This document shows positions 54,954 through 63,582 of a stretch of DNA of 64,000 nt, in pieces. How positions within the stretch are numbered: the first letter of the stretch is position 1; the number at the start of each line of letters is the position of its first letter. This stretch comes from Faecalibacter sp. LW9 (GTDB lineage Bacteria > Bacteroidota > Bacteroidia > Flavobacteriales > Weeksellaceae), in contig NZ_CP141062.1 of the NCBI RefSeq assembly GCF_034661295.1, positions 1,364,001 through 1,428,000 on the forward strand, written 5' to 3'. The notes below the pieces were generated by a model. That model worked only from the letters and a program-made list of their open reading frames with translations, did not search any database and was not told where the DNA came from. The position numbers and the translations under genes were made by a program.

Positions 54954-55634
54954 ATGATTATAGGTAACGGATTAATAGCATCGTTATTTAAAGAAATTGA
55001 CCAAAATAAGGTAATCTTTTTTGCTTCGGGAGTATCCAATTCATCAGAAACAAATAAAGGCCAATTTCTTCGTGAAGAAAACTTGGTAAAGGAAACTTTA
55101 TTTCAGCATAAAGGCAATCTATTTATTTATTTTAGTACTTGTAGTATTTACGATTCCTCGAAAACCAACAGTGCCTATGTTTTGCACAAACTCCATATGG
55201 AGGACCTGATTAAAACGTATGCAGAAAATTATTTAATCTTACGCGTGAGTAATGTGGTGGGAAAAGGAGGGAATCCTAATTTATTAATGAATTATCTTAT
55301 ACGTTCGATACACAGTAACGAAACCATCAATGTACATACAAAAGCGACGCGAAACCTAATTGATGCAGAGGATATAAAAAACATCACTCTAGAATTAATC
55401 GTACAAAAAAAATACAATAAAATAATCAATATTGCGTATCCTTTTAATTATTCAATTATTGAAATTCTAGAAATAATTGAACGAAAATTTAATAAAAAAT
55501 TAAATCTTAATTTGATCAAAGTGGGTTCTGGATATGAGATTGATAGTCCTGAAAGCGAAATATATTTTCGAAATAAGAACCTCATTAATAAAGAATCTTA
55601 TTTAAATAATATCCTAGATAAGTATTATCAATAA
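54954..55634 (+). CDS. NAD(P)-dependent epimerase/dehydratase-like protein (short)
   Basis: Protein of 226 residues, shorter than typical extended SDR enzymes. Rossmann front MIIGNGLIASLF with a G-x-G-x-x motif, strand FIYFSTCSIYDSS, YVLHKLHMEDL at about 80 as the YxxxK catalytic pair, LILRVSNVVGKGG, and C-terminal sugar-binding region. It could epimerise or reduce a nucleotide sugar. The short length leaves out part of the substrate domain, so a reduced or special role is possible. Confidence 0.75.
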   Translation: MIIGNGLIASLFKEIDQNKVIFFASGVSNSSETNKGQFLREENLVKETLFQHKGNLFIYFSTCSIYDSSKTNSAYVLHKLHMEDLIKTYAENYLILRVSNVVGKGGNPNLLMNYLIRSIHSNETINVHTKATRNLIDAEDIKNITLELIVQKKYNKIINIAYPFNYSIIEILEIIERKFNKKLNLNLIKVGSGYEIDSPESEIYFRNKNLINKESYLNNILDKYYQ

Positions 55635-55664
55635 AAAAGCAATCCTAAATTGGATTGCTTTTAT
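55635..55664. terminator. Bidirectional terminator at the end of the second block
   Basis: AAAAGCAATCC (55635-55645) and GGATTGCTTTT (55652-55662) pair around TAAATT. It follows the epimerase stop on the plus strand, and the stop of the reverse GT2 gene lies in its arm. Confidence 0.88.
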
Positions 55665-56659
55665 CTTTCATATCGCCATTTAAAAAAACGAAATCCTAAA
55701 TGGGTAGGCAACGATATAAATAAATTTTGTTTCTTCTCTTCTATGGAATAGGCAGATGAAAAATAATCCAAAAATGATAAACCTTTTAATCTAGAATAAG
55801 CTCTGTAGCTTTTCTTCCATAACTCTTCATTATGCTGTCCTTTCCAATTCATTTGTAAAGTCATGGATTTAAAATTTACCAAATTTCTTAAAATAAGGTT
55901 CTTTCTATAAGAGTCTTTCTCCTCTCTATATGCCTCATCAATATATTGTGCAATAGTAATCCAATTATCGAAATGTTTTGCACCCCTATTATGAATAATA
56001 GATGCCTGATGAAAGTAATACTTATACGTGTCTTCCCTTAAAAAAGCTACTTTATTCAATTTTAAAGCACTTTGAAAGCTCCATAAAACATCTTGAGAAT
56101 ATAAATCTTTTACAAAGTATAATTTGTGTTTCATTAGAAAATCCATTCTAACCAATTTGTCACAAGCCATGACAGGATATTGTCCATTAACAAAATTCTC
56201 CAAGATCTTAATATTTCCTTCTAAAAAATCTTCCTTTACTTTAATAGGAAAATAATCTCTAACCCAATTTTCCTTCTCATTAATACATATACAATGACCC
56301 AATACCAACTCTGCTTCTGTACGCTCCGCTAAAGAAACAAGATGCTCAATTGCTGTTTCAGAGATTTCATCATCACTATCCAAAAAGTAAATATATTTTC
56401 CTTTTGCTACATCCATTCCAGCATTTCTCGCCATGGACAATCCTAGATTTTCTTCTTGATTTACAACTTTAAAATTAAAATCAGGATAATTAGAAATATA
56501 CTCATTTGCAATAACCATAGATTGGTCAGGAGTAACATCATTAACTAAAATGCATTCAATGTTAGGATAAGTTTGCTTGATTACAGAAGACAAACATCTA
56601 ACAATAAATTTCTCTACTTTATAGACAGGTATAACTATACTAACTAATGGATAATCCAT
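55661..56659 (-). CDS. Family 2 glycosyltransferase, reverse strand
   Basis: Protein of 332 residues. SIVIPVYKVEKFIVRCLSSV, LVNDVTPDQSMVIAN, GLSMARNAGMDVAKGKYIYF and LDSDDEISE with a DSD site. It is the only reverse-strand gene within the plus-strand glycan locus, placed between two blocks that are closed by terminators. It has its own promoter with a palindrome. Acquisition or inversion of this piece is possible. Confidence 0.92.
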   Translation of the reverse strand: MDYPLVSIVIPVYKVEKFIVRCLSSVIKQTYPNIECILVNDVTPDQSMVIANEYISNYPDFNFKVVNQEENLGLSMARNAGMDVAKGKYIYFLDSDDEISETAIEHLVSLAERTEAELVLGHCICINEKENWVRDYFPIKVKEDFLEGNIKILENFVNGQYPVMACDKLVRMDFLMKHKLYFVKDLYSQDVLWSFQSALKLNKVAFLREDTYKYYFHQASIIHNRGAKHFDNWITIAQYIDEAYREEKDSYRKNLILRNLVNFKSMTLQMNWKGQHNEELWKKSYRAYSRLKGLSFLDYFSSAYSIEEKKQNLFISLPTHLGFRFFKWRYER

Positions 56660-56671
56660 AATTTAAAATAT

Positions 56672-56685
56672 AGTACAAATGTACT
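56672..56685. repeat. Palindrome over the -7 box of the reverse GT2 gene
   Basis: AGTAC-AAAT-GTACT, a 14-bp palindrome with a 4-base centre. It covers the minus-strand TACATTTG element and could be an operator. Confidence 0.5.
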
Positions 56686-56706
56686 CTAAAGATTGAGAAT
56701 TTGAAA
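56676..56706 (-). promoter_or_regulatory. Promoter of the reverse GT2 gene
   Basis: Minus-strand TACATTTG (56676-56683) as TAnnTTTG with TTTC (56703-56706) 19 bases upstream, close to TTTG. The start codon at 56659 lies 17 nt beyond. Confidence 0.6.
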
Positions 56707-56746
56707 ATTGAAAACAGTTTACCAAAAATCTCTTAATTATTATCGC

Positions 56747-56754
56747 TAAATTTG
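56747..56754 (+). promoter_or_regulatory. Possible -7 box of the third glycan block
   Basis: TAAATTTG fits TAnnTTTG, 17 nt before the ATG at 56771. No TTTG at -33 at the usual spacing. It is divergent from the reverse promoter at 56676-56706. Confidence 0.5.
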
Positions 56755-56770
56755 TATAAACCTTTATTGA

Positions 56771-57334
56771 ATGAAAGAAAAAATAGGCTTTTTATTTCTA
56801 AGAATAAAAAATATATACAACGCCTTTATTGTGGCTCATCAAAGGAAATTATTTTTTACAGCATCTAGCAAAATAAAATCTGATTTTAAAATTGGTTATA
56901 ATAATACATTAGATATATCACCTAATACAACATTTAATATAGGTAAAAATGTAATTATTAATCATGACAATTTTATAACAACCAAAGGAAAATCTAAGTT
57001 TTCAATTGGCGATAATACTTACATCACTAGAGCCACTATTTCTTGCTTGGGAGAAATCGAAATTGGAGAAAATTGTATCTTGGGAGAAGGAATGAAGCTA
57101 TTCGACCACAATCACCAATACACAAAAGAACCTTTTTCAGTTTCTAAAACTGAATTTAATATCGGTAAAATAAAAATGGGGAATAATGTCTGGACAGGAG
57201 CTAACGTCACCATTCTGAAAGACGTCACCATTGGAGATAACGTAATTATTGGTGCAGGATGCGTCATTCATAAAGATGTTCCTGCAAATTCGATAATAGT
57301 GAATAAACAAGAACAATTAGTAAAGCTGTTATAA
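56771..57334 (+). CDS. Hexapeptide-repeat acyltransferase
   Basis: Protein of 187 residues, left-handed beta helix: NNTLDISPNTTFNIGKNVII, KGKSKFSIGDNTYITRATIS, CLGEIEIGENCILGEGMKLF with a His (DHNHQY) next to the active site, and VWTGANVTILKDVTIG. The C-terminus VNKQEQLVKLL is short. A sugar O-acetyltransferase is likely; the acceptor is unknown. Next gene starts one base after its stop. Confidence 0.88.
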   Translation: MKEKIGFLFLRIKNIYNAFIVAHQRKLFFTASSKIKSDFKIGYNNTLDISPNTTFNIGKNVIINHDNFITTKGKSKFSIGDNTYITRATISCLGEIEIGENCILGEGMKLFDHNHQYTKEPFSVSKTEFNIGKIKMGNNVWTGANVTILKDVTIGDNVIIGAGCVIHKDVPANSIIVNKQEQLVKLL

Positions 57335-57335
57335 T

Positions 57336-58145
57336 ATGAAATTCTCTGTTTTAATCGCTCATTACAACAATTGGAACTATTTCCAAGAATGTTATCAATC
57401 GATTAAAAATCAAACGTATTCTGATTTTGAAATTATTATTGTTGATGATTGTTCTAACGATGGATCTTATGAAAAACTCGTGGAATTATCGAAGCAGGAT
57501 GATAAAATCAAATTATTCCGTAATTCAGCAAACAAAAAAGTTGGGTATACCAAAAGAAGATGCGTTGAGGAAGCAAGTGGTGATATTTGTGGATTTGTGG
57601 ATCCTGATGATAGGATTGTGGCTAATGCATTGGAAGATGTTATGGATGCGTACAAAAATAATGCGGACATCATTTCAACATATTCCAAAATTAAATTAAT
57701 TGATGAATTTTCACAAGAAAAGGGTGAGTTTAACTTGACAAAAAAGATAAAAAATAATCATAAAACGTTTTTTAATATCAATTTTGAAGTGGCTCATTTT
57801 TTTACGTTCAAGAAAGAGATTTATGATCAAACAGAAGGAATAAATCCAAAATTAATTATTTCTGAAGATCAAGATTTGTATATGAAATTGTATGAAAAAG
57901 GTGATTTTTATTTTATAAATTCATTTCAGTATTTATATCGGATTCACGATAAAGGTGTTTCTCAAAATAAAAATAAAACAAAACAGCAAAAAGAAAATTG
58001 GCATAACGTTTTATTAGAAACTTGTAATAGAAGAGGTATTCATAAATTATTTGGAAGAAAAGTGAATGAGATTGAGTATCTTCCAAAGTTTATTTTTGAA
58101 AAAGAGAATACTTTCTGGAAGAAGTTAAAACGAAGATTTTTATGA
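57336..58145 (+). CDS. Family 2 glycosyltransferase
   Basis: Protein of 269 residues. FSVLIAHYNNWNYFQECYQS, IIVDDCSNDGSYEKL and GDICGFVDPDDRIVANALED with DPD in the metal position. ISEDQDLYMKLYEKGDFYFI is the acceptor part. Its end overlaps the next start by four bases (ATGA). Confidence 0.92.
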   Translation: MKFSVLIAHYNNWNYFQECYQSIKNQTYSDFEIIIVDDCSNDGSYEKLVELSKQDDKIKLFRNSANKKVGYTKRRCVEEASGDICGFVDPDDRIVANALEDVMDAYKNNADIISTYSKIKLIDEFSQEKGEFNLTKKIKNNHKTFFNINFEVAHFFTFKKEIYDQTEGINPKLIISEDQDLYMKLYEKGDFYFINSFQYLYRIHDKGVSQNKNKTKQQKENWHNVLLETCNRRGIHKLFGRKVNEIEYLPKFIFEKENTFWKKLKRRFL

Positions 58146-59170
58146 CCACAATTATTATCAAATCGTTTAACCGACCGTATTATTTGGATCGTTGTTTACA
58201 TTCTATCTATTTACACGTAAAAGGGAGTTTTGAAGTTAAGGTTTTGGATGATGGTACGCCACCACTGTATTTAGAAAAGATAGCGACAAAATATCCTAAT
58301 GCACTTATTCTTCAATCAAATCAGTACAAAGAAAAGATTAAAGCGATTGAAGAAAATATAACGTCTGCTAAACCGATTGATGGGTTTACGATTCCTACAG
58401 ATTTGTGGTTCAATACAGTCAACTCTTCGTCTGATTTTGTTTTGGTAACGGAGGATGATGTATGGTTCACCGAATCAATAGATCTGGATGAATTAGTCAA
58501 CGAAATGAAATCCTTTTCGATTCCTCTTTTAAAATTAGGATGGTTAGGAAATTATTCTGACGATAAGAATTATAGGATCAAACAACTAACAGAACATATT
58601 TATCAAACACAACCTGTTGATTTGTTTACATCAAACAAAGTGGTGATGGATTTGTTTATGTACAATAAGTACAAGTTTTTTACCATTTTGTATAAGTTAG
58701 GTTTAGTTGATAATCAAACCAAACGAAAATATTGGGGAATTAATTCCATCTTGATGGGGTTATATCAAAAAGAATATTGGCTGAGCATTTGGGAAGATGC
58801 AAAAGGGAAAGTGGATGAAAAACAACAATTGCGAAATGCTGCTGTTTGGTACCACAAGAATAAAAAAGCTATTTTTGCAAGAACCAATCAGGAAGTGTTA
58901 AAAACTACTTTCCAATCTTCAGCAACGGGTTCGTACCATGAATATGGAAATCATTTTGATGTCAATCGAATGAATTATATCCTAAATGAAGCTTGGTTAA
59001 ATGATGAGTTCGACTCGATGGAAAATTATCCGAAAGATTTTTCTGATGAATATATCAAAAGATTTTTAGATACAGCAAATCATCCTGATGCACAATATGA
59101 CCAATGGTTTAAATGGTCAGAAAAGTTTCGTCAACAATACCGAAATTTAGGAGCAGAAGTAGATAATTAA
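58142..59170 (+). CDS. Glycosyltransferase-like protein (GT2-type start)
   Basis: Protein of 342 residues. TTIIIKSFNRPYYLDRCLHS and VKVLDDGTPPLYLEKIATKY match a GT2 front; VLVTEDDVWFTESI gives an EDD in the metal position near residue 104. The C-terminal 150 residues include conserved-looking but unrecognised stretches (ARTNQEVLKTTFQSSATGSY). Coupled to the preceding gene by a four-base overlap. Confidence 0.75.
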   Translation: MTTIIIKSFNRPYYLDRCLHSIYLHVKGSFEVKVLDDGTPPLYLEKIATKYPNALILQSNQYKEKIKAIEENITSAKPIDGFTIPTDLWFNTVNSSSDFVLVTEDDVWFTESIDLDELVNEMKSFSIPLLKLGWLGNYSDDKNYRIKQLTEHIYQTQPVDLFTSNKVVMDLFMYNKYKFFTILYKLGLVDNQTKRKYWGINSILMGLYQKEYWLSIWEDAKGKVDEKQQLRNAAVWYHKNKKAIFARTNQEVLKTTFQSSATGSYHEYGNHFDVNRMNYILNEAWLNDEFDSMENYPKDFSDEYIKRFLDTANHPDAQYDQWFKWSEKFRQQYRNLGAEVDN

Positions 59171-59173
59171 CTT

Positions 59174-60250
59174 ATGAAAAACACACCTTTATTTTTTCCA
59201 GCTTTAACAGGGTTTAGAGCTATTGCAGCATGGTTAGTTTTTGTTTACCATTTTTTTCCATTTAATAATAGTCCATTTCCAATTCTTATTAATAGAATCG
59301 TTTGGGAATTTCATTTTGGGGTTGATTTATTCTTTGTGTTGAGTGGTTTTTTAATTACATATAGATACTATAATCAGGAAAAAATTGATTTTAAACAATA
59401 TATGGTGAATCGTTTTTCTAGAATATATCCCATGTATTTTTTATTAACTATATCAGTTTTTTTCGTAGGGTATATAAAAACAACTGAATGGGATACTTTT
59501 AAAACCTATGAATTAATTTCTTCTTTAACAATGACAAAAGCATTATTTAGTGATTTGTTTTTGTCTGGGATAGCTCAAGGTTGGACTTTAACTCTGGAAG
59601 AAATATTTTACTTAACGGCTCCTTTTTCTTTTCTATTAATAAAGAAAGCTAGAAAATGGATTTATCTTCTTCCTGTTTTTGTGTTTGTAATTGGATTTTT
59701 GTTAGATAAGCTGTTTAACAATCCATTAAATACCTTAGGTTTCTTACAAACAAAAATACACGTTTATGTATTTGAATTTTTTGCAGGTATAGCATTAGGT
59801 TATTTTGTTTTAAAAAAACCGTTTACATTCAATTTTAATTATTTTACTTATTTTGGAATAGGTATTGTATTGTTATACCTTTCAAGTATAGGTTATATTA
59901 AAACGATTTTTGATTTAAAATCAGAAGTTGGTAGAAGTTTAGAGTTAATATTTTTATCAGTATTAGGAATCGTACCTATACTTTATGGTTTGATACATGA
60001 AAAAACATTTATTCAACGTATTCTAGGGTATAAATACATCGTACTATTAGGGAAAAGTTCTTATGTTTTTTATCTCATTCATAAAGGATTTATTCCAATT
60101 TTCATTAACGATTACATCACAAATAATAAATTACTATTATTTATTTTACTTAATATAATTTCAGTTGTATTATTTTATATGATTGAAGAACCTTTAAATA
60201 ATTATATTCGTAATAGATATAAAAACAAAAAAAACCTCAACATTAGTTGA
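59174..60250 (+). CDS. Membrane acyltransferase, acyltransferase 3 family (OafA/YrhL-like)
   Basis: Protein of 358 residues with about ten membrane helices. The front FFPALTGFRAIAAWLVFVYH is the family signature with the R/H pair, and FHFGVDLFFVLSGFLITYRY is the second signature. It transfers acyl groups, often acetyl, to a sugar of a surface glycan. The C-terminal SGNH domain present in some relatives is absent. The stop codon lies in the terminator hairpin. Confidence 0.92.
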   Translation: MKNTPLFFPALTGFRAIAAWLVFVYHFFPFNNSPFPILINRIVWEFHFGVDLFFVLSGFLITYRYYNQEKIDFKQYMVNRFSRIYPMYFLLTISVFFVGYIKTTEWDTFKTYELISSLTMTKALFSDLFLSGIAQGWTLTLEEIFYLTAPFSFLLIKKARKWIYLLPVFVFVIGFLLDKLFNNPLNTLGFLQTKIHVYVFEFFAGIALGYFVLKKPFTFNFNYFTYFGIGIVLLYLSSIGYIKTIFDLKSEVGRSLELIFLSVLGIVPILYGLIHEKTFIQRILGYKYIVLLGKSSYVFYLIHKGFIPIFINDYITNNKLLLFILLNIISVVLFYMIEEPLNNYIRNRYKNKKNLNIS

Positions 60251-60259
60251 GGTTTTTTT
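60227..60259. terminator. Bidirectional terminator at the end of the glycan locus
   Basis: AACCTCAAC (60233-60241) and GTTGAGGTT (60246-60254) form a 9-bp stem around ATTA, with A and T tracts on either side. It also stops the reverse-strand response regulator. Confidence 0.92.
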
Positions 60260-60275
60260 ATTATAATATCAGATC

Positions 60276-60971
60276 TTATTCTTGTACTAATAATCTGAAT
60301 CCTTCACCATGGATATTCACAATCTCAACAGCTGGATCTTTTTTTAGATATTTACGTAATTTCGCAATATATACATCCATTGAACGCGATGTAAAATAAT
60401 TATCATCGTGCCAAATACGTGTTAATGCAATCTCACGAGGCATTAAATCGTTTTTGTAAATTGCTAATAAACGTAATAATTCATTTTCTTTTGGAGAAAG
60501 CTTTTGCGATTTCCCATCATAAATTAATTGTCTCAATTTCGCATTGAAATTAAAACGTCCAATTTTGAAGTCATCTTGTTCAAATTTTTCTTCTTCTCCA
60601 GAATTGCGTTGTAAGACCGCTTTTATTTTATACAATAAAACTTCAGAATCAAATGGTTTTAAAACGTAGTCATCTGCTCCGATTTTATATCCATTCAATA
60701 CATCTTCACGCATATTTTTTGCAGTTAAAAAGATGATTGGTTGCTCACTTTTCAACTCTTTGATTTCTTTCCCTAATGTAAATCCGTCCTTTTTAGGCAT
60801 CATTACATCCAAGATACATAAATCATAATCACTTTCCTTGAATTTTGTAAGACCATCCTCTCCGTCGATTGCGTGAGTCACGTCGAAATCATTTATTACT
60901 AAATAATCCTTTAATACACTTCCAAAGCTAGGATCATCTTCTACTAAAAGTAATTTTTGTTTATCACTCAT
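60276..60971 (-). CDS. OmpR-type response regulator
   Basis: Protein of 231 residues. Receiver domain about 1-120 with the phosphoacceptor Asp55 in CILDVMMPKKDG, acidic pair VEDD (11-13) and KPF at about 105. Winged-helix DNA-binding domain about 135-230 with LSPKENELLRLLA and RSMDVYIAKLRKYLKKDPAVE. It lies four bases after the kinase stop and is its partner. Resembles the RprY group of Bacteroidota by position and layout. Confidence 0.94.
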   Translation of the reverse strand: MSDKQKLLLVEDDPSFGSVLKDYLVINDFDVTHAIDGEDGLTKFKESDYDLCILDVMMPKKDGFTLGKEIKELKSEQPIIFLTAKNMREDVLNGYKIGADDYVLKPFDSEVLLYKIKAVLQRNSGEEEKFEQDDFKIGRFNFNAKLRQLIYDGKSQKLSPKENELLRLLAIYKNDLMPREIALTRIWHDDNYFTSRSMDVYIAKLRKYLKKDPAVEIVNIHGEGFRLLVQE

Positions 60972-60975
60972 TGAT

Positions 60976-62526
60976 CTATGATTTTAAAGGAATCTTAATG
61001 TAGAAAGTACTCCCTTTTCCAGGTTCACTTTCAGCGACCACTTCACCATGATGAAGTTGGACAATTTTTTTAACATATGCTAAACCTAGTCCATGTCCCT
61101 TTACATTATGTACATTTCCTGTTTCTTCTCTATAAAATTGTTCAAATATTTTTTTCAATACATTTGGAGACATTCCAATTCCTTTGTCGGCAACTTCTAC
61201 TACAAAGTGTTTGTCTGTATTGTATGTTTTTACTTTGATTTGTGGTTTACCTGTAGAGTATTTACGAGCATTATCTAAAATATTAATGATGATGTTTTCC
61301 AAATGGAAAGGATCACCTTCTACAAAAACCTTATCCGCATTGTATTCTTCAAATATTGTACCATTTCTCTCTTCAACAATAAAACGTATAGGCTCAATAC
61401 TTTTCTGAACGATTCCATTCATATTTACATCCTCTATATTAAGATCCATTTGGTTTCGTTCTAATTTAGCCATACGCAATACCATTTCAACATGCGTATT
61501 CATTCGTTTATTTTCTTGCTTAATTAAGTCTGCATAATATTTTACTTTATCAGGCTCAGAAATTATTTTTGCATTTTTTAATGCATCTGAAGCAATATTA
61601 ATGGTAGCGATAGGAGTCTTAAACTCATGAGTCATGTTATTGATAAAATCGGTTTTGATTTCAGAAATTCGACGTTGCATTTGCATGTAGTAAATTGCCA
61701 AGGCAAAAACCGTTACAATAATCATGGTAAGGATGAATGTTAGTGATACAATCGGTATCACGTCCCCCAAAATGACATAATTTTGATCCGGAAAATAAGC
61801 GGTTAAATTGTATTCCGCATGATCATCTTTATCATAGAATAAAGGTACAGTAAATTTGATGTTTTTTTCTTTAAAATTTTCTGATTTTATATTCGTTAAT
61901 AATGAGTCTTTGGTGATTACGCCTAGTCGTGGAGTCGCCTTAATTCCAAAACGATGCAATTCTTTCGTAAAGATTGAATCTAGCATTTTATAAGATATAC
62001 GCTTATCCAAAGGAGTAGTCCCAGCGTCCCAACGTGCCATATTTTCGATTGTATATGTTCCGTCGCGTAATGATTCCTCAAGATTTAAATTTAAATTTCC
62101 TATACCTTTTGAGGCTGAATCTTTATCGATTTTATACACTTTTTCTTGCGTATAAATATTGGCTTTTGTTAAACTGTCATTATACACTCCAGAAATCGGA
62201 ACCATTGATTTCTCAATGACAAATTTTGTCACATAAGCATAAGTAACTCCTAACGAATCTTTGATGATTTGAGATGTAAATGCCTGTGGTTTGTCAACAC
62301 TTGCTTTTAAATCATTATTAACATTATCTAATTTGTAATAATATTTTTCAACTTCGTATTTGTTAATCTTAGCTGTTGTGGCATTCATCGCCTGATAAAC
62401 ACTGGTATTAAAATTTTCTAAACCAGACCTAAAGGTTAGATTAAGCCAATAGAATTGTATAATCATCAATCCAATTAGCGCAATACTCATGATGGCGATT
62501 AAGACCTTGTAAAACCCTTTTCTCAT
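60976..62526 (-). CDS. Membrane sensor histidine kinase
   Basis: Protein of 516 residues. Two membrane helices (about 8-28 and 258-280) surround a periplasmic sensor domain of roughly 230 residues. The HisKA box carries the phosphorylated His300 in MTHEFKTPIATI. The ATPase part has EGDPFHLENIIINILDNARKYST (N box) and FVVEVADKGIGMSPN, FEQFYREETGN and KGHGLGLAYVKKIV (G boxes). No HAMP domain is clearly seen. Cotranscribed with the response regulator. Confidence 0.94.
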   Translation of the reverse strand: MRKGFYKVLIAIMSIALIGLMIIQFYWLNLTFRSGLENFNTSVYQAMNATTAKINKYEVEKYYYKLDNVNNDLKASVDKPQAFTSQIIKDSLGVTYAYVTKFVIEKSMVPISGVYNDSLTKANIYTQEKVYKIDKDSASKGIGNLNLNLEESLRDGTYTIENMARWDAGTTPLDKRISYKMLDSIFTKELHRFGIKATPRLGVITKDSLLTNIKSENFKEKNIKFTVPLFYDKDDHAEYNLTAYFPDQNYVILGDVIPIVSLTFILTMIIVTVFALAIYYMQMQRRISEIKTDFINNMTHEFKTPIATINIASDALKNAKIISEPDKVKYYADLIKQENKRMNTHVEMVLRMAKLERNQMDLNIEDVNMNGIVQKSIEPIRFIVEERNGTIFEEYNADKVFVEGDPFHLENIIINILDNARKYSTGKPQIKVKTYNTDKHFVVEVADKGIGMSPNVLKKIFEQFYREETGNVHNVKGHGLGLAYVKKIVQLHHGEVVAESEPGKGSTFYIKIPLKS

Positions 62527-62549
62527 GTCGTTTTAATTCACATTCAAAA

Positions 62550-63152
62550 TTAATGTTGTTTTTTGATTATAGCTGCAAGATTTTTGACTTGTTGTTGCAA
62601 GTGCATTAAATCTTGACTATTATCAATAATATAATCGGAATACTCTTTTCTTTCTTCGTCTGATAATTGATTTTTCATTCGAGCTTCAACTTGCTCACGT
62701 GTTAAACCATCTCTTTCAATTGTTCGAGTGATTCGTATTTCTTGATCAGCAATGACTGAAATAATTAAATCACAATCTTTATAGCTACCACTTTCAATTA
62801 AAATTGCAGCTTCTTTGATCACGAAATCTGTATTTTGTTGTTCAATCCAATCCTTAAAATCTTTGAAAACTGCAGGATGTACAATAGCGTTTAGTTGCTG
62901 AAGCAATTCTTTGTCTTTAAATGTTTTGGATGCAATATATGACCTATTCATTCCTTCAGAAGTATAGGATTCATCTCCAAATATATTTTTGATGGCTTGT
63001 ATAACTTCAGGATTATTATTTTGTATCATTCGTGCGCGTTGGTCCGAATTATACAATGGAAATCCTAACGCTTCAAAATATTTAGCAGCAGTTGTTTTCC
63101 CAGAACCGATACCGCCAGTAATTCCAATAATTTTAGGTTTGTTGATTTTCAT
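62550..63152 (-). CDS. coaE: Dephospho-CoA kinase
   Basis: Protein of 200 residues. P-loop GITGGIGSGKTTAAKYF (about 10-26). It phosphorylates dephospho-CoA at the 3' hydroxyl of ribose, the last step of CoA synthesis. VIKEAAILIESGSYKDCDLII, NQLSDEERKEYSDYII and IDNSQDLMHLQQQV are standard CoaE parts. It precedes the histidine kinase by 23 bases. Confidence 0.96.
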   Translation of the reverse strand: MKINKPKIIGITGGIGSGKTTAAKYFEALGFPLYNSDQRARMIQNNNPEVIQAIKNIFGDESYTSEGMNRSYIASKTFKDKELLQQLNAIVHPAVFKDFKDWIEQQNTDFVIKEAAILIESGSYKDCDLIISVIADQEIRITRTIERDGLTREQVEARMKNQLSDEERKEYSDYIIDNSQDLMHLQQQVKNLAAIIKKQH

Positions 63153-63162
63153 GAACTGAATT

Positions 63163-63196
63163 TAAAATAAAATGCCGAGGTTAAAACCCTCGGCAT
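63163..63196 (-). terminator. Terminator after yajC (minus strand)
   Basis: ATGCCGAGG (63172-63180) pairs with CCTCGGCAT (63188-63196); on the minus strand the stem is followed by TTTTATTTTAAA. It separates yajC from coaE. Confidence 0.85.
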
Positions 63197-63218
63197 CATA
63201 AATTTTATGAAAGATTTA

Positions 63219-63566
63219 TTATTTCTTTTCTTCTTCTGTTTTCTCAACTTGTTTCGCTTCTGATTTTATCCCGTAGCGCGCTTCAGTTAAGTCTCTTGAA
63301 ATAGCAGCTTTCTCAAATCTAATTTTTCCGGCACCAGTTTCAATAACTACTGCATCGTCGAAAATTTCATTAATTCTACCGTGAATACCTGCCGTTGTTA
63401 CGACTTGTGTTCCACGTTTTAATTCTGCTTGAAAAGCTTTTTCTTTATTTGCTTTCTTTTTTTGTGGAAGGATCATGAAAAAATACATGATCGCGAACAT
63501 TCCACCAAGCATTAAGATAGACATATATCCACCTTGACCAGCTTGTAAAAATATAGTTTGAATCAT
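63219..63566 (-). CDS. yajC: Preprotein translocase subunit YajC
   Basis: Protein of 115 residues with one membrane helix (about 14-32, MSILMLGGMFAIMYFFMILP) followed by the conserved QKKKANKEKAFQAELKRGTQVVTTAGIHGRI and a charged C-terminus. It belongs to the SecDF-YajC accessory complex; secD is not in the window. It lies 16 bases after the DUF1573 gene. Confidence 0.94.
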   Translation of the reverse strand: MIQTIFLQAGQGGYMSILMLGGMFAIMYFFMILPQKKKANKEKAFQAELKRGTQVVTTAGIHGRINEIFDDAVVIETGAGKIRFEKAAISRDLTEARYGIKSEAKQVEKTEEEKK

Positions 63567-63582
63567 TTTATAATTTTAAAAA

